Of a DNA stretch of 60,072 nucleotides, positions 17,072 to 25,749 are shown one piece after another. Each line of letters starts with the position of its first letter. Positions within the stretch are counted from its first letter, which is position 1. The stretch is from NCBI GenBank assembly GCA_014360995.1, contig JACIWL010000007.1, forward strand, positions 1 to 60,072, read 5' to 3'. The DNA comes from Candidatus Bipolaricaulota bacterium. GTDB taxonomy: Bacteria; Bipolaricaulota; Bipolaricaulia; Bipolaricaulales; Bipolaricaulaceae. Both the position numbers and the translations under genes were made by a program. The notes below the pieces were generated by a model. That model was not told the DNA's origin and ran no database searches. It saw nothing but the letters and a program-made list of their open reading frames with translations.

Positions 17072-18153
17072 GCCCCCTCCTTACGGGCAAGTCGCACGCG
17101 CCAAAACATGAGAAGATCAAACCCGATGAGGAAAAAGAGGATAAGCCCGTTGAAAACCCCGGTGATCTGGAACGGAAGGCCGAGGGTGGTCTTCATGTAA
17201 TCGCCGGCGGCAAAAAAGAGGCCAAAAAGGAGGGCCGTAAAAATGGCGGCAAGCGGATTTCCCCGGGCTAGCCAAGCCACAATTATTGCCGTATAGCCGT
17301 AGTTCATGGAGATGTGGGAGGGACTGCGCAACCGCCAGTGAATGCCCGCCACCTCTCCTACTCCGGCCAGCCCAGCTAGCCCCCCGGAGAGGATCATCAC
17401 CAACGAAAGGACCACAGTGAAATTGATGCCGGCATAGCGCGCAGCGTCTGGGTTCTGCCCCACCACCCGGATTTCGTAACCAAGGCGGGTACGCGCCAAA
17501 AGAAGGGCGATCAACACAGCCATAACCACGCCCAAAACTAAGGTCACCCAGTGCACCCGCGTTGCCGGAAGGAAGGAAAGGCGAGCCGCGAGGGGGAAAG
17601 CGTCGGTGTAGGCGAAGCCCCGCATGGTCGGGCCCTTCCAGGGCCCATGCACCAGCCACTCCACGATGTAAGCCATGACGTAGTTCAGCATGAGGGTGGA
17701 AATAACGTCGTTAACCCCTAGTTTCACCCGCAAAAGGGCGGGAATTAGCCCCCAGAAGGCACCGGCAAGGAATCCGAAAAGGAACATGAGGGGAAGGCGC
17801 AAGCCCTCGGGAACGCGGAGGAAAAGGGCTACACCTGTGGCTGCCACCGCTCCGGCCAAAAGCTGGCCCTCGGCACCGATGTTCCAAAACTGCGCCCGGA
17901 AGGCCAAAGTCAACCCTACCCCGCAAAGGATGAGGGGGATGGCCCTCCGAAGGACCTCGGAGAAACTGGGCCAACTCCCGAAAATCCCCCTGCCGATGGC
18001 GGCGTACGCCTGCCAGGGATTTTGGCCATAGCCCAAAAACACCGGAGCCGCGGCAAGAAGGGCCACCACCACCGCCAGCACGGAAACACCAAAAACGATG
18101 TATCGCGGCGGGGAAAGCCGCGGTTCAAAGACGAAAGGTCCAAGACGCCTCAT
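17047..18153 (-). CDS. BMP-type nucleoside ABC transporter permease 1
   Basis: 368 aa, partner of the permease at 16142-17071 (YufP type). Several hydrophobic spans are seen, with the family segments LTLAFRAQFWNIGAEGQLL (where the E-G coupling turn sits), LRVKLGVNDVISTLMLNYV and EIRVVGQNPDAARYAGINF. The start ATG overlaps the ATPase stop by 4 bases (ATGA). Together with permease 2 it forms the heterodimeric transmembrane channel of a nucleoside importer. Confidence 0.93.
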   Translation of the reverse strand: MRRLGPFVFEPRLSPPRYIVFGVSVLAVVVALLAAAPVFLGYGQNPWQAYAAIGRGIFGSWPSFSEVLRRAIPLILCGVGLTLAFRAQFWNIGAEGQLLAGAVAATGVALFLRVPEGLRLPLMFLFGFLAGAFWGLIPALLRVKLGVNDVISTLMLNYVMAYIVEWLVHGPWKGPTMRGFAYTDAFPLAARLSFLPATRVHWVTLVLGVVMAVLIALLLARTRLGYEIRVVGQNPDAARYAGINFTVVLSLVMILSGGLAGLAGVGEVAGIHWRLRSPSHISMNYGYTAIIVAWLARGNPLAAIFTALLFGLFFAAGDYMKTTLGLPFQITGVFNGLILFFLIGFDLLMFWRVRLARKEGAWISQAGS

Positions 18154-19709
18154 CCCTCCACCTTCACCCGTTTTTCCCCGGCCATCATAAGGCCGATCTC
18201 TTCCAAAGTGGCCTCCGCGGCCGGGACGATTCCCATGATCTCCCCCCGGAAGATGACGGCGATCCGATCCGCAAGCTCCATGATTTCCTCCAGATCCTCG
18301 GAAACCAAAAGAACCGCCGCCCCTTCATCCCGCTGCCTTAAAAGGATCTGCCTTATCTGTTCGGTCGCTCCCACATCGAGGCCATAGGTAGGATGGGCAG
18401 CGATCACCACCGCCGGCCTTCCCGAAAGCTCCCGCGCGAGGATCAGCCTTTGGATGTTCCCTCCCGAAAGGAGCTTGGCTGGGGTTTTAGGAGAGGGGGT
18501 GATGATCCCATACTCCTCGATGGCCCTTTTGGCGAATTCTCGAATGGCTAAAAACCTTAGGAACCCCCGCCAGCAGAAGGGCGGCCGATGGTGTTTTTTC
18601 AGGATGAGATTCTCCTCCACCGGAAGCCCTGGAACTATTCCCATGCGGATCCTCTCTTCGGGGATGTGTGCAACTCCTAGATCGGAGATGGCTCGGGCTG
18701 ACCGACCATTAACTTCCTTCCCCAAGATCAGGATCCTTCCCCTCTCCACTCTCCTCAGCCCGGCCAGGGCTTCCACCAGCTCCCGTTGCCCATTCCCGGC
18801 AATGCCCGCAACCCCGAGGATCTCCCCTCGGCAGACGGCAAAGGAAATGCCCTTTAGGGCCCAAAGGCCACGATCGCTGCGCACATAAAGGTCTTCCACC
18901 CGGAGCGCCGCCTCTCCCGGATTGCAGGTGGTCTTGGAGAGGCGGAAGACCACCTCCCTTCCCACCATCATCCTCGCCAAGGTGGCCTTGTCCGCTTCTT
19001 GGGCAAGAAGGGTTCCCACCACCTTCCCCCGGCGCATGACCGTGATCCGATCGGCGATCTCCAAGACCTCGTCGAGTTTGTGGGAGATGAAGATGATCCC
19101 GTGGCCTTCTTCTTTCATCCGGCGCAGGACCTTAAAGAGCTCCGCGGTTTCCTGCGGGGTGAGGACGCTTGTGGGCTCATCGAGGATGAGAACCTCCGCT
19201 CCGCGGATGAGGGCTTTTAGGATCTCCACCCGTTGCTGTTCTCCAGCGGAAAGCTCCCAGACCCGCCGCTCCGGGTCCACATGAAGACCATAGCGTGTGG
19301 AAAGCTCGCGGAGCTTTTGAGCGACGACCTTGGCCGGGGCCCAAAATGGTGTTCCGTTCAGGCCCAGGGCCACGTTCTCCGCCACAGTATGGGGAAGGAC
19401 GAGCTTGAAGTGCTGGTGGACCATGCCGATGCCAAGCTGGATGGCGTCGCGTGGAGAGCGGATCTGGACTTTTTCCCCGCGGATATAGATCTCCCCGGAA
19501 TCAGGCCGATAAAGGCCGTAGAGGATGTTCATGAGCGTGGTTTTTCCCGCCCCGTTTTCCCCAAGAAGGGCGTGGATTTCCCCGGGCCGGACTTCGAAGT
19601 TCACATGATCGTTGGCGAGGACCCCGGGAAAGGACTTGGTGATGTCCCTTAAAAGGACAAGCGGAGGCTGCTCGGCGTGGGTAGGCCTTTCTTTGGGCAC
19701 CCCCAGCAT
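18150..19709 (-). CDS. Nucleoside/simple-sugar ABC transporter ATPase (double NBD)
   Basis: 519 aa with two fused ATPase domains, typical of the RbsA/YufO family that partners BMP-binding proteins. The first domain is complete: Walker A GENGAGKTT, signature LSAGEQQRVEI, and Walker B LILDEPTS. The second has the usual degenerate Walker A (GIAGNGQRE) and signature LLSGGNIQR. Start chosen at ATG 19709, not the TTG at 19748, because a promoter (TTGACC...TATACT) overlaps the upstream codons and would leave them untranscribed. There is no Shine-Dalgarno, and the -10 is only 9 bases before the ATG, so the message is probably leaderless. First gene of the minus-strand purine operon. Confidence 0.93.
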   Translation of the reverse strand: MLGVPKERPTHAEQPPLVLLRDITKSFPGVLANDHVNFEVRPGEIHALLGENGAGKTTLMNILYGLYRPDSGEIYIRGEKVQIRSPRDAIQLGIGMVHQHFKLVLPHTVAENVALGLNGTPFWAPAKVVAQKLRELSTRYGLHVDPERRVWELSAGEQQRVEILKALIRGAEVLILDEPTSVLTPQETAELFKVLRRMKEEGHGIIFISHKLDEVLEIADRITVMRRGKVVGTLLAQEADKATLARMMVGREVVFRLSKTTCNPGEAALRVEDLYVRSDRGLWALKGISFAVCRGEILGVAGIAGNGQRELVEALAGLRRVERGRILILGKEVNGRSARAISDLGVAHIPEERIRMGIVPGLPVEENLILKKHHRPPFCWRGFLRFLAIREFAKRAIEEYGIITPSPKTPAKLLSGGNIQRLILARELSGRPAVVIAAHPTYGLDVGATEQIRQILLRQRDEGAAVLLVSEDLEEIMELADRIAVIFRGEIMGIVPAAEATLEEIGLMMAGEKRVKVEG

Positions 19710-19718
19710 GACGGGAGG

Positions 19719-19748
19719 AGTATACGGGGGAGGAGGGAACCTGGTCAA
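19719..19748 (-). promoter_or_regulatory. Promoter of the nucleoside-uptake/purine operon (probably leaderless)
   Basis: On the minus strand: TTGACC (19748-19743), 18-base spacer, TATACT (19724-19719). The ATG at 19709 begins 9 bases downstream of the -10, so the mRNA would start within one to three bases of the start codon. It is immediately back to back with the plus-strand promoter at 19750, allowing shared control of both arms of the purine locus. Confidence 0.7.
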
Positions 19749-19749
19749 G

Positions 19750-19779
19750 TTGTCTTACAGGTAATCCTTGGGCTATACT
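19750..19779 (+). promoter_or_regulatory. Promoter of the xanthine-dehydrogenase-like operon
   Basis: TTGTCT (19750-19755), 18-base spacer, TATACT (19774-19779). Start of transcription is expected near 19786, followed by GGGAGGGGCAG and the GTG start at 19800. Its -35 is separated by one base from the -35 of the divergent promoter. Confidence 0.65.
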
Positions 19780-19799
19780 GTCAAAGAAGGGAGGGGCAG

Positions 19800-20651
19800 G
19801 TGCGGTTACGCGGTGTTTTGCGGTTCCACTGGGCGAGGGATGTGGATGAGGCCCTTTCCCTCCTCCGCGCCTATGAAGGGAAGGGAGCGATCCTCGCCGG
19901 CGGGGTGGACCTGGCCCGGTCGGCTAGGACTGACATCGAAGGACTTATCGACATCACCGGGACCGGCCTTTCCTACGTTCGGGAGGACCCCAAGGGCCTA
20001 CGCATCGGAGCGACCACGACCCTGTCTGAACTCCTTTTTCACCCCCTTTCCCGGGAATACGCGGGTGGGGTCATCGCGGAAACTTTGCGCCTTGTGGCCT
20101 ATCCGGCCCTGAGAAACGTGGCCACTATCGGCGGGGCCACTGTGTCCGCCCACCCCTGGGCAGATATCCCCACCATGCTAGTGGCCTTAGGAGCAGAGGC
20201 CCGCTGGCGGAACGAGGAAAAGGAGGAGAAGGCCAGCGTTGAGGAGCTCTACAAAACTCAATTCCGCGGGATTTTCCGGGAAGCAATCCTTCTTGAGCTT
20301 GTTTTGCCCCATTGGGATGGGGTTTTTGTCTTTGAGAAGATCGGCCGGAACGCTGGGGATATTGCCCTCCTCAACGTCTGTGCCGGACTTGGGCTTAGAG
20401 AGGGAAAAATCGCGTGGGCCAGGGTGGCCGTGGGCGCCCGGCCCGAGCGGGGAGAGAGGCTTCCGTGGCTTGAGGAAATGCTTCTGGGCAAAGAGCCGGA
20501 CGAAAACCTTTGGAAAAAGGCGGAGGAAGAAGTAAAGGAGCGGATAAAAGTGGGGAGCGATCGTCGGGCCTCGGGGGAGTGGCGCAGGGAAGTGGCCGGT
20601 GTTTTGGTGCGGCGGACTCTAGCCCGGGCCGCGGGAAAGGCGGTCAAATGA
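19800..20651 (+). CDS. FAD-binding subunit of a xanthine-dehydrogenase-like enzyme, copy B
   Basis: 283 aa medium subunit of the molybdenum hydroxylase family, first of three genes. The first FAD loop reads AILAGGVDLARSART, with Val where Thr is usual, and the second reads NVATIGGATVSAHPWADIP, with Ala where Asn is usual. FAD contacts may therefore differ from copy A, which has the standard residues. The C-terminal domain FEKIGRNAGDIALLNVCAGL is typical. GTG start with GGGAGGGGC upstream; no in-frame ATG fits a ribosome site. Its stop overlaps the next start (ATGA). Confidence 0.88.
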   Translation: MRLRGVLRFHWARDVDEALSLLRAYEGKGAILAGGVDLARSARTDIEGLIDITGTGLSYVREDPKGLRIGATTTLSELLFHPLSREYAGGVIAETLRLVAYPALRNVATIGGATVSAHPWADIPTMLVALGAEARWRNEEKEEKASVEELYKTQFRGIFREAILLELVLPHWDGVFVFEKIGRNAGDIALLNVCAGLGLREGKIAWARVAVGARPERGERLPWLEEMLLGKEPDENLWKKAEEEVKERIKVGSDRRASGEWRREVAGVLVRRTLARAAGKAVK

Positions 20652-21121
20652 AGATCTATTTCGAGCTCAACGGAAGGCCCCAATATGTGGAGGTGGAGCC
20701 CGGGGAGTCGTTGCTTTCCCTCCTGCGCCGGCTGGGGATGAAGTCGGTGAAGGAGGGCTGCGGCACCGGCGAATGCGGGGTGTGCACGGTGCTCCTTGAT
20801 GGAAAGCCCATCCGCTCCTGCATCACCTTCGCCCCCAAGGTCCAAGGGAAAAGGGTCACCACCTTGGAGGGCTTGGGAACCCTTGAGGATCCCCATCCCC
20901 TTCAGCGGGCGTTTGTGGAAGCAGGAGCGGTGCAATGCGGCTTTTGCACCCCCGGCATGATCCTCACCGCCTATGCCCTTCTTCAGGAAAACCCCGCCCC
21001 CGCACCGTATGAGGTGCGGGAGTATTTGGTGGGAAACCTTTGCCGGTGTACCGGGTACAAGAAAATTGTGGACGCGGTGCTTTTGGCCGCGAAGTGGAAG
21101 AGGGAGGGACGATGGCGGTAA
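20648..21121 (+). CDS. [2Fe-2S] subunit of the xanthine-dehydrogenase-like enzyme, copy B
   Basis: 157 aa. Eight cysteines in the two canonical sets: Cys38, 43, 46, 58 (GCGTGECGVCTVL...SC) and Cys97, 100, 132, 134 (QCGFCTPG, LCRCTGY). It carries electrons between the Mo centre and FAD. ATG overlaps the FAD-subunit stop by 4 bases, and its own stop overlaps the large subunit by 10 bases, so the three proteins are made at matched levels. Confidence 0.94.
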   Translation: MKIYFELNGRPQYVEVEPGESLLSLLRRLGMKSVKEGCGTGECGVCTVLLDGKPIRSCITFAPKVQGKRVTTLEGLGTLEDPHPLQRAFVEAGAVQCGFCTPGMILTAYALLQENPAPAPYEVREYLVGNLCRCTGYKKIVDAVLLAAKWKREGRWR

Positions 21122-23451
21122 TCCTCAAGGCAAAAAGGGAAGTAGTGGGGCAAAACGTCCTCAAAGTGGACGGGCTCCCCCTCGCCACGGGACAGCCCAA
21201 GTTCACGCTGGATATGGACCTTCCCGGTGCTCTTGTGGGGAAGATCCTATACTCGCCCTACGCCCACGCCGAAATCGTTTCTATCGATACAAGTGAGGCG
21301 GAGAAAGTCCCAGGGGTTGCGTGCATCCTACACTACGGGAACGTTCCGCGGGTTCCCTATACCACCGCCGGCCAGGGCTGGCCCGAACCATCCCCTTACG
21401 ATACCGTCCTTTTCGATAAAAAGGTCCGCTACGTAGGCGACCGGGTGGCGGCGGTGGCCGCGGAAACCGAGGAAGCTGCCCTGGAGGCCCTGCGCAAAAT
21501 AAAAGTGGAATACAAGGTTCTTCCTGCCGTGTTCACCGTGGAGGAAGCCCTTGCTCCCGGTGCTCCCATAATCCACGACGAAGAGGATGCCGAGGGAATA
21601 TATGATGCCAAGAGGAACATTGCCGCAGCCGTGGATGTGCCCATCGGCAATATCGAAAAAGGCTTTGCCGAATCGGACGTAGTGGTGGAGGCAACCTGCG
21701 AGCTCCCTTATTCCCAGCATGCCGCCATGGAGCCCCACTGCGTCATCGCCTATTTCGACGAGGATGGAAGGCTCGTGATCCGAAGCTCCACCCAAGTTCC
21801 ATTTCATATTCGCCGGGTCGTCTCCCGGGTCCTAGGCATTCCCATTCACCGAATCCGGGTGGTGAAGCCGAGAATAGGCGGCGGATTTGGCTCCAAGCAA
21901 GAAATTATCCTTGAACCGGTGGCTGCAGCCCTGGCCCTGAGGACGGGTCGGCCGGTGAAGATGGCCCTTTCTCGTGAAGAGGTCTTCGTTTCCACCCGCA
22001 CCATCCATCCGGCCAAAGTCCGGGTGAAGCTGGGAGCCAAAAAGGACGGGACGCTCCATGCCATCGAGCTTGAGGCCATTTTGAACACCGGGGCTTATGG
22101 TGCCCATGGGGGGACAACCCTTTATAACGTAGGCTCCAAGGCCCTTCCCCTTTACAACAAGGCCCGGAATTTGCGCTTCCACGGAAAGGCGGTGTACACA
22201 AACCTCCCTGTGGCGGGAGCCTACCGGGGCTACGGGGCAAACCAAGGTTTCTTTGGTTTGGAAATAGCCATGGACATGCTCGCCGAAAAGCTCGGGATGG
22301 ATCCTATCGAGCTTCGCCTAAGAAACCACATCCGGACTGGAGAAACTTCACCCATCTTCGAAAAGCTTGGAGAGGGCCGGGAAGGAAAGCCCCAAGTCAT
22401 CCGATCCTGTGCCTTGGAGGAGTGCCTAAGGATCGGAGCAGAAAGGATCGGCTGGTACGAGAAGAGAAGAAATCCCCGAAGAAAAGGGCCTTGGGCCTAT
22501 GGGGTTGGCCTGGCCTGTGCCATGCAAGGCTCGGGAATTACAGGGGTGGACATGGCTGCCGCCACCCTCATCATGAACGAAGATGGCTCCTTCCGGCTTT
22601 TGGTTGGGGCCACGGACCTGGGAACCGGTTCGGACACCGTCCTTGCCCAGATCGCCGCAGAGGTCCTTGGGGTTCCAGTGGAGAAGATCTCCGTCTACTC
22701 CTCGGATACGGACTTCACCCCCTTCGACAAAGGGGCTTATGCCTCGAGCACGACCTATGTCTCGGGGAACGCGGTGCTGAAGGCAGCGGAGGAGGTCAAG
22801 CGCCAAATCCTGGAAGTGGCTAGCGAAATCTTGGAAGAGCCAGCGGAGGGGTTGATCCTTGCGGGCGGCAAGGTCGTGAGCGAGCGCACCGGCCGGGAGG
22901 TTTCCTTAAGCGAAGTGGGACATCGGGCCTTTTATGTGGCCAATCAAAGGCAGATTGCGGCCACGGCCTCCTTTGCCTGTCCGGAGTCTCCGCCGCCTTT
23001 TGCCGCCTTCTTTGCCGAGGTGGCGGTGGATACAGAAACCGGGATCGTTCGGGTAGAGAAGTTCGTGGTCGTGGCCGACTGTGGCCAGCCCATTCATCCC
23101 AAGCTCGCCGAAGGCCAGCTGGAGGGGGCAGTGGTTCAGGGGATCGGCCACGCCCTCTACGAGGAGATGCTCTTTTCCGAGCGAGGAAGCACCGTGAACA
23201 GCACGTTCTTCGATTACCGTATCCCCACGGTTTTGGACGTACCGGAGATCGAGGCCATCCTGGTTCCCTCGGATGAGCCCACGGGGCCTTTCGGGGCAAA
23301 ATCGATTGCCGAGGTAGGGATTGATGGCCCAGTCCCCGCCATCTCCAACGCCATTTACCACGCCGTTGGGGTTCGCCTCACCCGCGCTCCCTTCACTCCC
23401 GAGCGCATTCTTGCCGCATTGCGGACAAAAGATAAGGAGCGAAAAGGCTAA
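21112..23451 (+). CDS. Molybdenum-binding (large) subunit of a xanthine-dehydrogenase-like hydroxylase
   Basis: 779 aa, the normal length for the separate large subunit. N-terminal aldehyde-oxidase a/b hammerhead (VLKVDGLPLATGQPKF, YSPYAHAEIVSIDT) is followed by the cofactor domains: IGGGFGSKQE, AGAYRGYGANQGFFGLE-like VAGAYRGYGANQG near the active site, VGATDLGTGSDTVLAQI, and the active-site glutamate region GPFGAKSIAEVGIDGP. The AYRGYGANQ motif is like purine hydroxylases, and unlike the AYRCSFR loop of CO dehydrogenases. It should hydroxylate a purine or similar N-heterocycle at a Mo-molybdopterin centre. The gene context (nucleoside importer, SsnA, YgfK, hpt) supports hypoxanthine/xanthine. 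Substrate not proven. Confidence 0.9.
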   Translation: MAVILKAKREVVGQNVLKVDGLPLATGQPKFTLDMDLPGALVGKILYSPYAHAEIVSIDTSEAEKVPGVACILHYGNVPRVPYTTAGQGWPEPSPYDTVLFDKKVRYVGDRVAAVAAETEEAALEALRKIKVEYKVLPAVFTVEEALAPGAPIIHDEEDAEGIYDAKRNIAAAVDVPIGNIEKGFAESDVVVEATCELPYSQHAAMEPHCVIAYFDEDGRLVIRSSTQVPFHIRRVVSRVLGIPIHRIRVVKPRIGGGFGSKQEIILEPVAAALALRTGRPVKMALSREEVFVSTRTIHPAKVRVKLGAKKDGTLHAIELEAILNTGAYGAHGGTTLYNVGSKALPLYNKARNLRFHGKAVYTNLPVAGAYRGYGANQGFFGLEIAMDMLAEKLGMDPIELRLRNHIRTGETSPIFEKLGEGREGKPQVIRSCALEECLRIGAERIGWYEKRRNPRRKGPWAYGVGLACAMQGSGITGVDMAAATLIMNEDGSFRLLVGATDLGTGSDTVLAQIAAEVLGVPVEKISVYSSDTDFTPFDKGAYASSTTYVSGNAVLKAAEEVKRQILEVASEILEEPAEGLILAGGKVVSERTGREVSLSEVGHRAFYVANQRQIAATASFACPESPPPFAAFFAEVAVDTETGIVRVEKFVVVADCGQPIHPKLAEGQLEGAVVQGIGHALYEEMLFSERGSTVNSTFFDYRIPTVLDVPEIEAILVPSDEPTGPFGAKSIAEVGIDGPVPAISNAIYHAVGVRLTRAPFTPERILAALRTKDKERKG

Positions 23452-23457
23452 CGGCGC

Positions 23458-24204
23458 CTATTCAAGACCTGCGGCTTGAGCAATGCGCCAAAAACTTTCT
23501 GGATCGAGGGAGGCACCGCCCACTAGTGCCCCTTGGATTTCCGGAAGGCCCAGAAACTCCCGGGCGTTCTCGGGCTTCACCGAGCCTCCGTATTGGATGC
23601 GTACTTCTTTTCCTTTCTCTCCGAAACGCCTAAGAAGCCACGACCGGATGTTCTGGGCCATTTCTTGCGCGTCCTTGGGATGGGCGGGAACGCCCGTGCC
23701 AATGGCCCAAACGGGCTCGTAGGCGATGACCAAGGGGCCAGAAAGCCCCTCCGAGAGAGCGGCGAAAAGCTGGCGCTCCACCACCTCCCACGCCCGCCCG
23801 GCTCGACGCTCCTCCAACGTCTCCCCAACACAAAGGATTGGGGTGATCCCATAAGCCCACGCGGCCCGCACCTTCGCTGCCACAAACTCGTCGCTCTCCC
23901 CAAAAATCTTCCGCCGCTCGGAGTGGCCACAGATGACGTAGCGCACCCCAAGATCCGCAAGCTGATGCATCGAGACCTCTCCCGTGAACGCCCCCTCCCT
24001 TTGGGGATGACCATTCTGCGCCCCAAGGGCTACCGGTGTCCCCTCAAGGATTTTTCCCGCTAGGGCCAAGGCCGTAAAAGACGGGAACACCACAAGCTCC
24101 ACCGGCGGATCGACAGGGATGATCTCCAAAAGCCGACGCAAATAATCCTCGGTTTCCTTAAGCGTTTTGTGCATTTTCCAGTTCGCGGCCACCAATGGCT
24201 TCAT
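23458..24204 (-). CDS. tpiA: Triose-phosphate isomerase
   Basis: 248 aa, normal length. Interconverts dihydroxyacetone phosphate and glyceraldehyde 3-phosphate in glycolysis/gluconeogenesis. All catalytic elements are visible: PLVAANWKMHKT (Asn and Lys of the active site), YVICGHSERR (catalytic His), VIAYEPVWAIGTG (catalytic Glu) and IQYGGSVKPEN (phosphate binding). Start ATG 24204 follows AAGGGGGCGAAAG. The much longer open frame upstream is antisense to the SPFH gene and is not coding. It converges with the large hydroxylase subunit with only 6 bases between stops. Confidence 0.97.
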   Translation of the reverse strand: MKPLVAANWKMHKTLKETEDYLRRLLEIIPVDPPVELVVFPSFTALALAGKILEGTPVALGAQNGHPQREGAFTGEVSMHQLADLGVRYVICGHSERRKIFGESDEFVAAKVRAAWAYGITPILCVGETLEERRAGRAWEVVERQLFAALSEGLSGPLVIAYEPVWAIGTGVPAHPKDAQEMAQNIRSWLLRRFGEKGKEVRIQYGGSVKPENAREFLGLPEIQGALVGGASLDPESFWRIAQAAGLE

Positions 24205-24216
24205 CTTTCGCCCCCT

Positions 24217-24246
24217 TTGACAAGGAGGATCGTAGGCGCCTATCAT
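24217..24246 (+). promoter_or_regulatory. Promoter of the SPFH protein gene
   Basis: TTGACA (24217-24222), 18-base spacer, TATCAT (24241-24246). It fixes the gene start. The in-frame ATG at 24245 lies inside the -10 and would not be transcribed, whereas ATG 24269 has AAGGAGG correctly placed in the leader. Confidence 0.65.
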
Positions 24247-24257
24247 GGTGAAGACAA
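24229..24257 (-). promoter_or_regulatory. Putative tpiA promoter overlapping the divergent SPFH promoter
   Basis: On the minus strand: TTGTCT (24257-24252), 17-base spacer, TACGAT (24234-24229), about 25 bases before the tpiA ATG. Its elements interleave with those of the plus-strand promoter, so the two could not easily be occupied at once. Confidence 0.4.
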
Positions 24258-24268
24258 GGAGGCGAGGG

Positions 24269-25015
24269 ATGCTGTGGGTCATCGTCATTGTTGGGCTGGT
24301 CCTCCTTTTTCTGGCCAGCGCCATCCGCATTGTGCGGGAGTACGAGCGGGGGGTGATCTTCCGCCTCGGCCGCCTGATCGGAGCCAAAGGGCCCGGCCTT
24401 TTCTTCATCATCCCCTTCGTGGACAAGATGGTGAAGGTGGACCTGCGCACCATCACTATGGACGTGCCCCCACAGGAGGTCATCACCAAGGATAACGTGC
24501 CCGTCCACGTAAACGCCGTGGTGTACTTTCGGGTGGTGAACCCTACTGCCGCCGTGGTGGAGGTTTTGGACTTCGTAGAGGCCACAAGACAGATCTCCAT
24601 GACCACCCTCCGCTCCATCGTGGGAAAGTCTGAGCTGGACGAGCTTCTTACCGAAAGAGAGCGACTGAATAAGGAACTGCAAAAGGTGATCGACGAGCAC
24701 ACCGACCCGTGGGGGGTAAAGGTCATCACCGTGGAGATCAAGGACGTGAAGATTCCAACGGAGATGCAGCGCGCCATTGCCCGGCAGGCCGAGGCCGAGC
24801 GCGAGCGGCGCAGCAAGGTCATCCACGCCGAGGGCGAGCTTCAGGCCGCAGAAAAGCTCCGGGAGGCCGCAGCCATCATGCAGCAATCGCCCGGTGCGTT
24901 GCAGCTCCGCTACCTCCAGACCCTTACGGAGATCTCCGCGGAGAAGACGAACACCATCGTGTTCCCCATTCCTCTGGAGATCCTGCAGGCGCTCACCGGG
25001 CGCGACGAACGTTGA
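24269..25015 (+). CDS. SPFH/band-7 (stomatin/prohibitin-like) membrane protein
   Basis: 248 aa slipin-type protein. N-terminal membrane anchor (about 2-20, [18 protein letters not shown]) is followed by the band-7 domain with [50 protein letters not shown] and [20 protein letters not shown]. The C-terminus is a charged helical region rich in Ala/Glu/Arg ([17 protein letters not shown]), probably for oligomerisation. It is commonly paired with NfeD, which is not seen here. Role: membrane microdomain scaffold or protease regulation by analogy. Start chosen from the promoter and the AAGGAGG site. Confidence 0.92.
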   Translation: MLWVIVIVGLVLLFLASAIRIVREYERGVIFRLGRLIGAKGPGLFFIIPFVDKMVKVDLRTITMDVPPQEVITKDNVPVHVNAVVYFRVVNPTAAVVEVLDFVEATRQISMTTLRSIVGKSELDELLTERERLNKELQKVIDEHTDPWGVKVITVEIKDVKIPTEMQRAIARQAEAERERRSKVIHAEGELQAAEKLREAAAIMQQSPGALQLRYLQTLTEISAEKTNTIVFPIPLEILQALTGRDER

Positions 25016-25749
25016 GGCTCTGCGTTTTGGGAAGCGGCTCTTCCGGCAATGCCCTCCTTTTGGATACGGGGGAGGGCCTCCTTTTGGTGGATTGCGGCCT
25101 TCTTTGGCGGGATCTGCGGGCCAGGGCCGAGCGGGCTGGTTTCTCCCTTAGGGAGCTGCGGTTTGTATACGTAACACATGAGCATGCGGATCACGTACGA
25201 GGGCTGGAGTCCCTCATGCGCCGGGGGGTGCGGGTGGTGGGAAGCCCGGGCACCCTGGCCGCCCTCGGGGTAAAGGGCATTCCCGCTACCCCAGGACTTG
25301 AGCTCTTGGGCCTGCGCCTTTTCCCCATACCCCTTTCCCACGATGCCCGCCAACCCACCGGCCTTCGCCTGGAACTCAATGGCCAAAGAATCGGTATCGT
25401 CACCGATTTGGGCCGCGTAACCCCTTCGGTCACGGAGATGGTGAAAGGCTGCGAAATCCTGGTGTTTGAGACAAATCACGATCTGGGGATGCTTCTTTCC
25501 GGGCCTTATCCCTGGCCCCTAAAAATGCGAATTCTTGGGCCGTTTGGGCATCTGGCTAACGACGAAGCCGCCCAGGCCCTGAAAAGCCTGCGGGACTGGG
25601 CCAAAACCGTGTTCCTCGCCCATCTTTCTCAAGAGAACAATACCCCTTCTTTGGCCTTGGAAACGGTGGCCCGGGCCATGGGGAGCTGGGAAGGCCACCT
25701 TTTCTTAACCTATCCGGATCGGCCAAGTGTGGTGGTCTCCGGAGGATAG
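25012..25749 (+). CDS. Metallo-beta-lactamase-fold hydrolase (YycJ/WalJ-like)
   Basis: 245 aa. The start [17 protein letters not shown] and the metal motif [12 protein letters not shown] (residues 55-61 hold H-x-H-x-D-H) match the YycJ subgroup of the MBL fold, which contains DNA/RNA-processing exonucleases. Later metal-site elements are [21 protein letters not shown] and [14 protein letters not shown] start overlapping the SPFH stop (TTGA) gives the canonical N-terminus. The C-terminus overlaps the convergent ftsI gene by 40 bases. In Firmicutes the homologue sits with the WalRK kinase genes, but here it follows an SPFH gene, so a cell-wall role cannot be assumed. Confidence 0.88.
   Translation: MRLCVLGSGSSGNALLLDTGEGLLLVDCGLLWRDLRARAERAGFSLRELRFVYVTHEHADHVRGLESLMRRGVRVVGSPGTLAALGVKGIPATPGLELLGLRLFPIPLSHDARQPTGLRLELNGQRIGIVTDLGRVTPSVTEMVKGCEILVFETNHDLGMLLSGPYPWPLKMRILGPFGHLANDEAAQALKSLRDWAKTVFLAHLSQENNTPSLALETVARAMGSWEGHLFLTYPDRPSVVVSGG

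Noticed and set aside
16125-17120. A 331-codon open frame on the minus strand covering permease 2
   Set aside because: Its product is Gly/Pro/Arg-rich without regular membrane spans, whereas the other phase gives a typical nucleoside permease with family motifs. It is a GC-rich shadow.
19677-19799. A longer N-terminus for the copy B FAD subunit
   Set aside because: The extra codons run through two promoters and read as Arg/Gly-rich; GTG 19800 with GGGAGGGGC gives the conserved start.
24245-24268. An upstream ATG start for the SPFH protein
   Set aside because: It lies inside the TATCAT -10 box of a good promoter, and the next ATG (24269) has an AAGGAGG site at the right distance.
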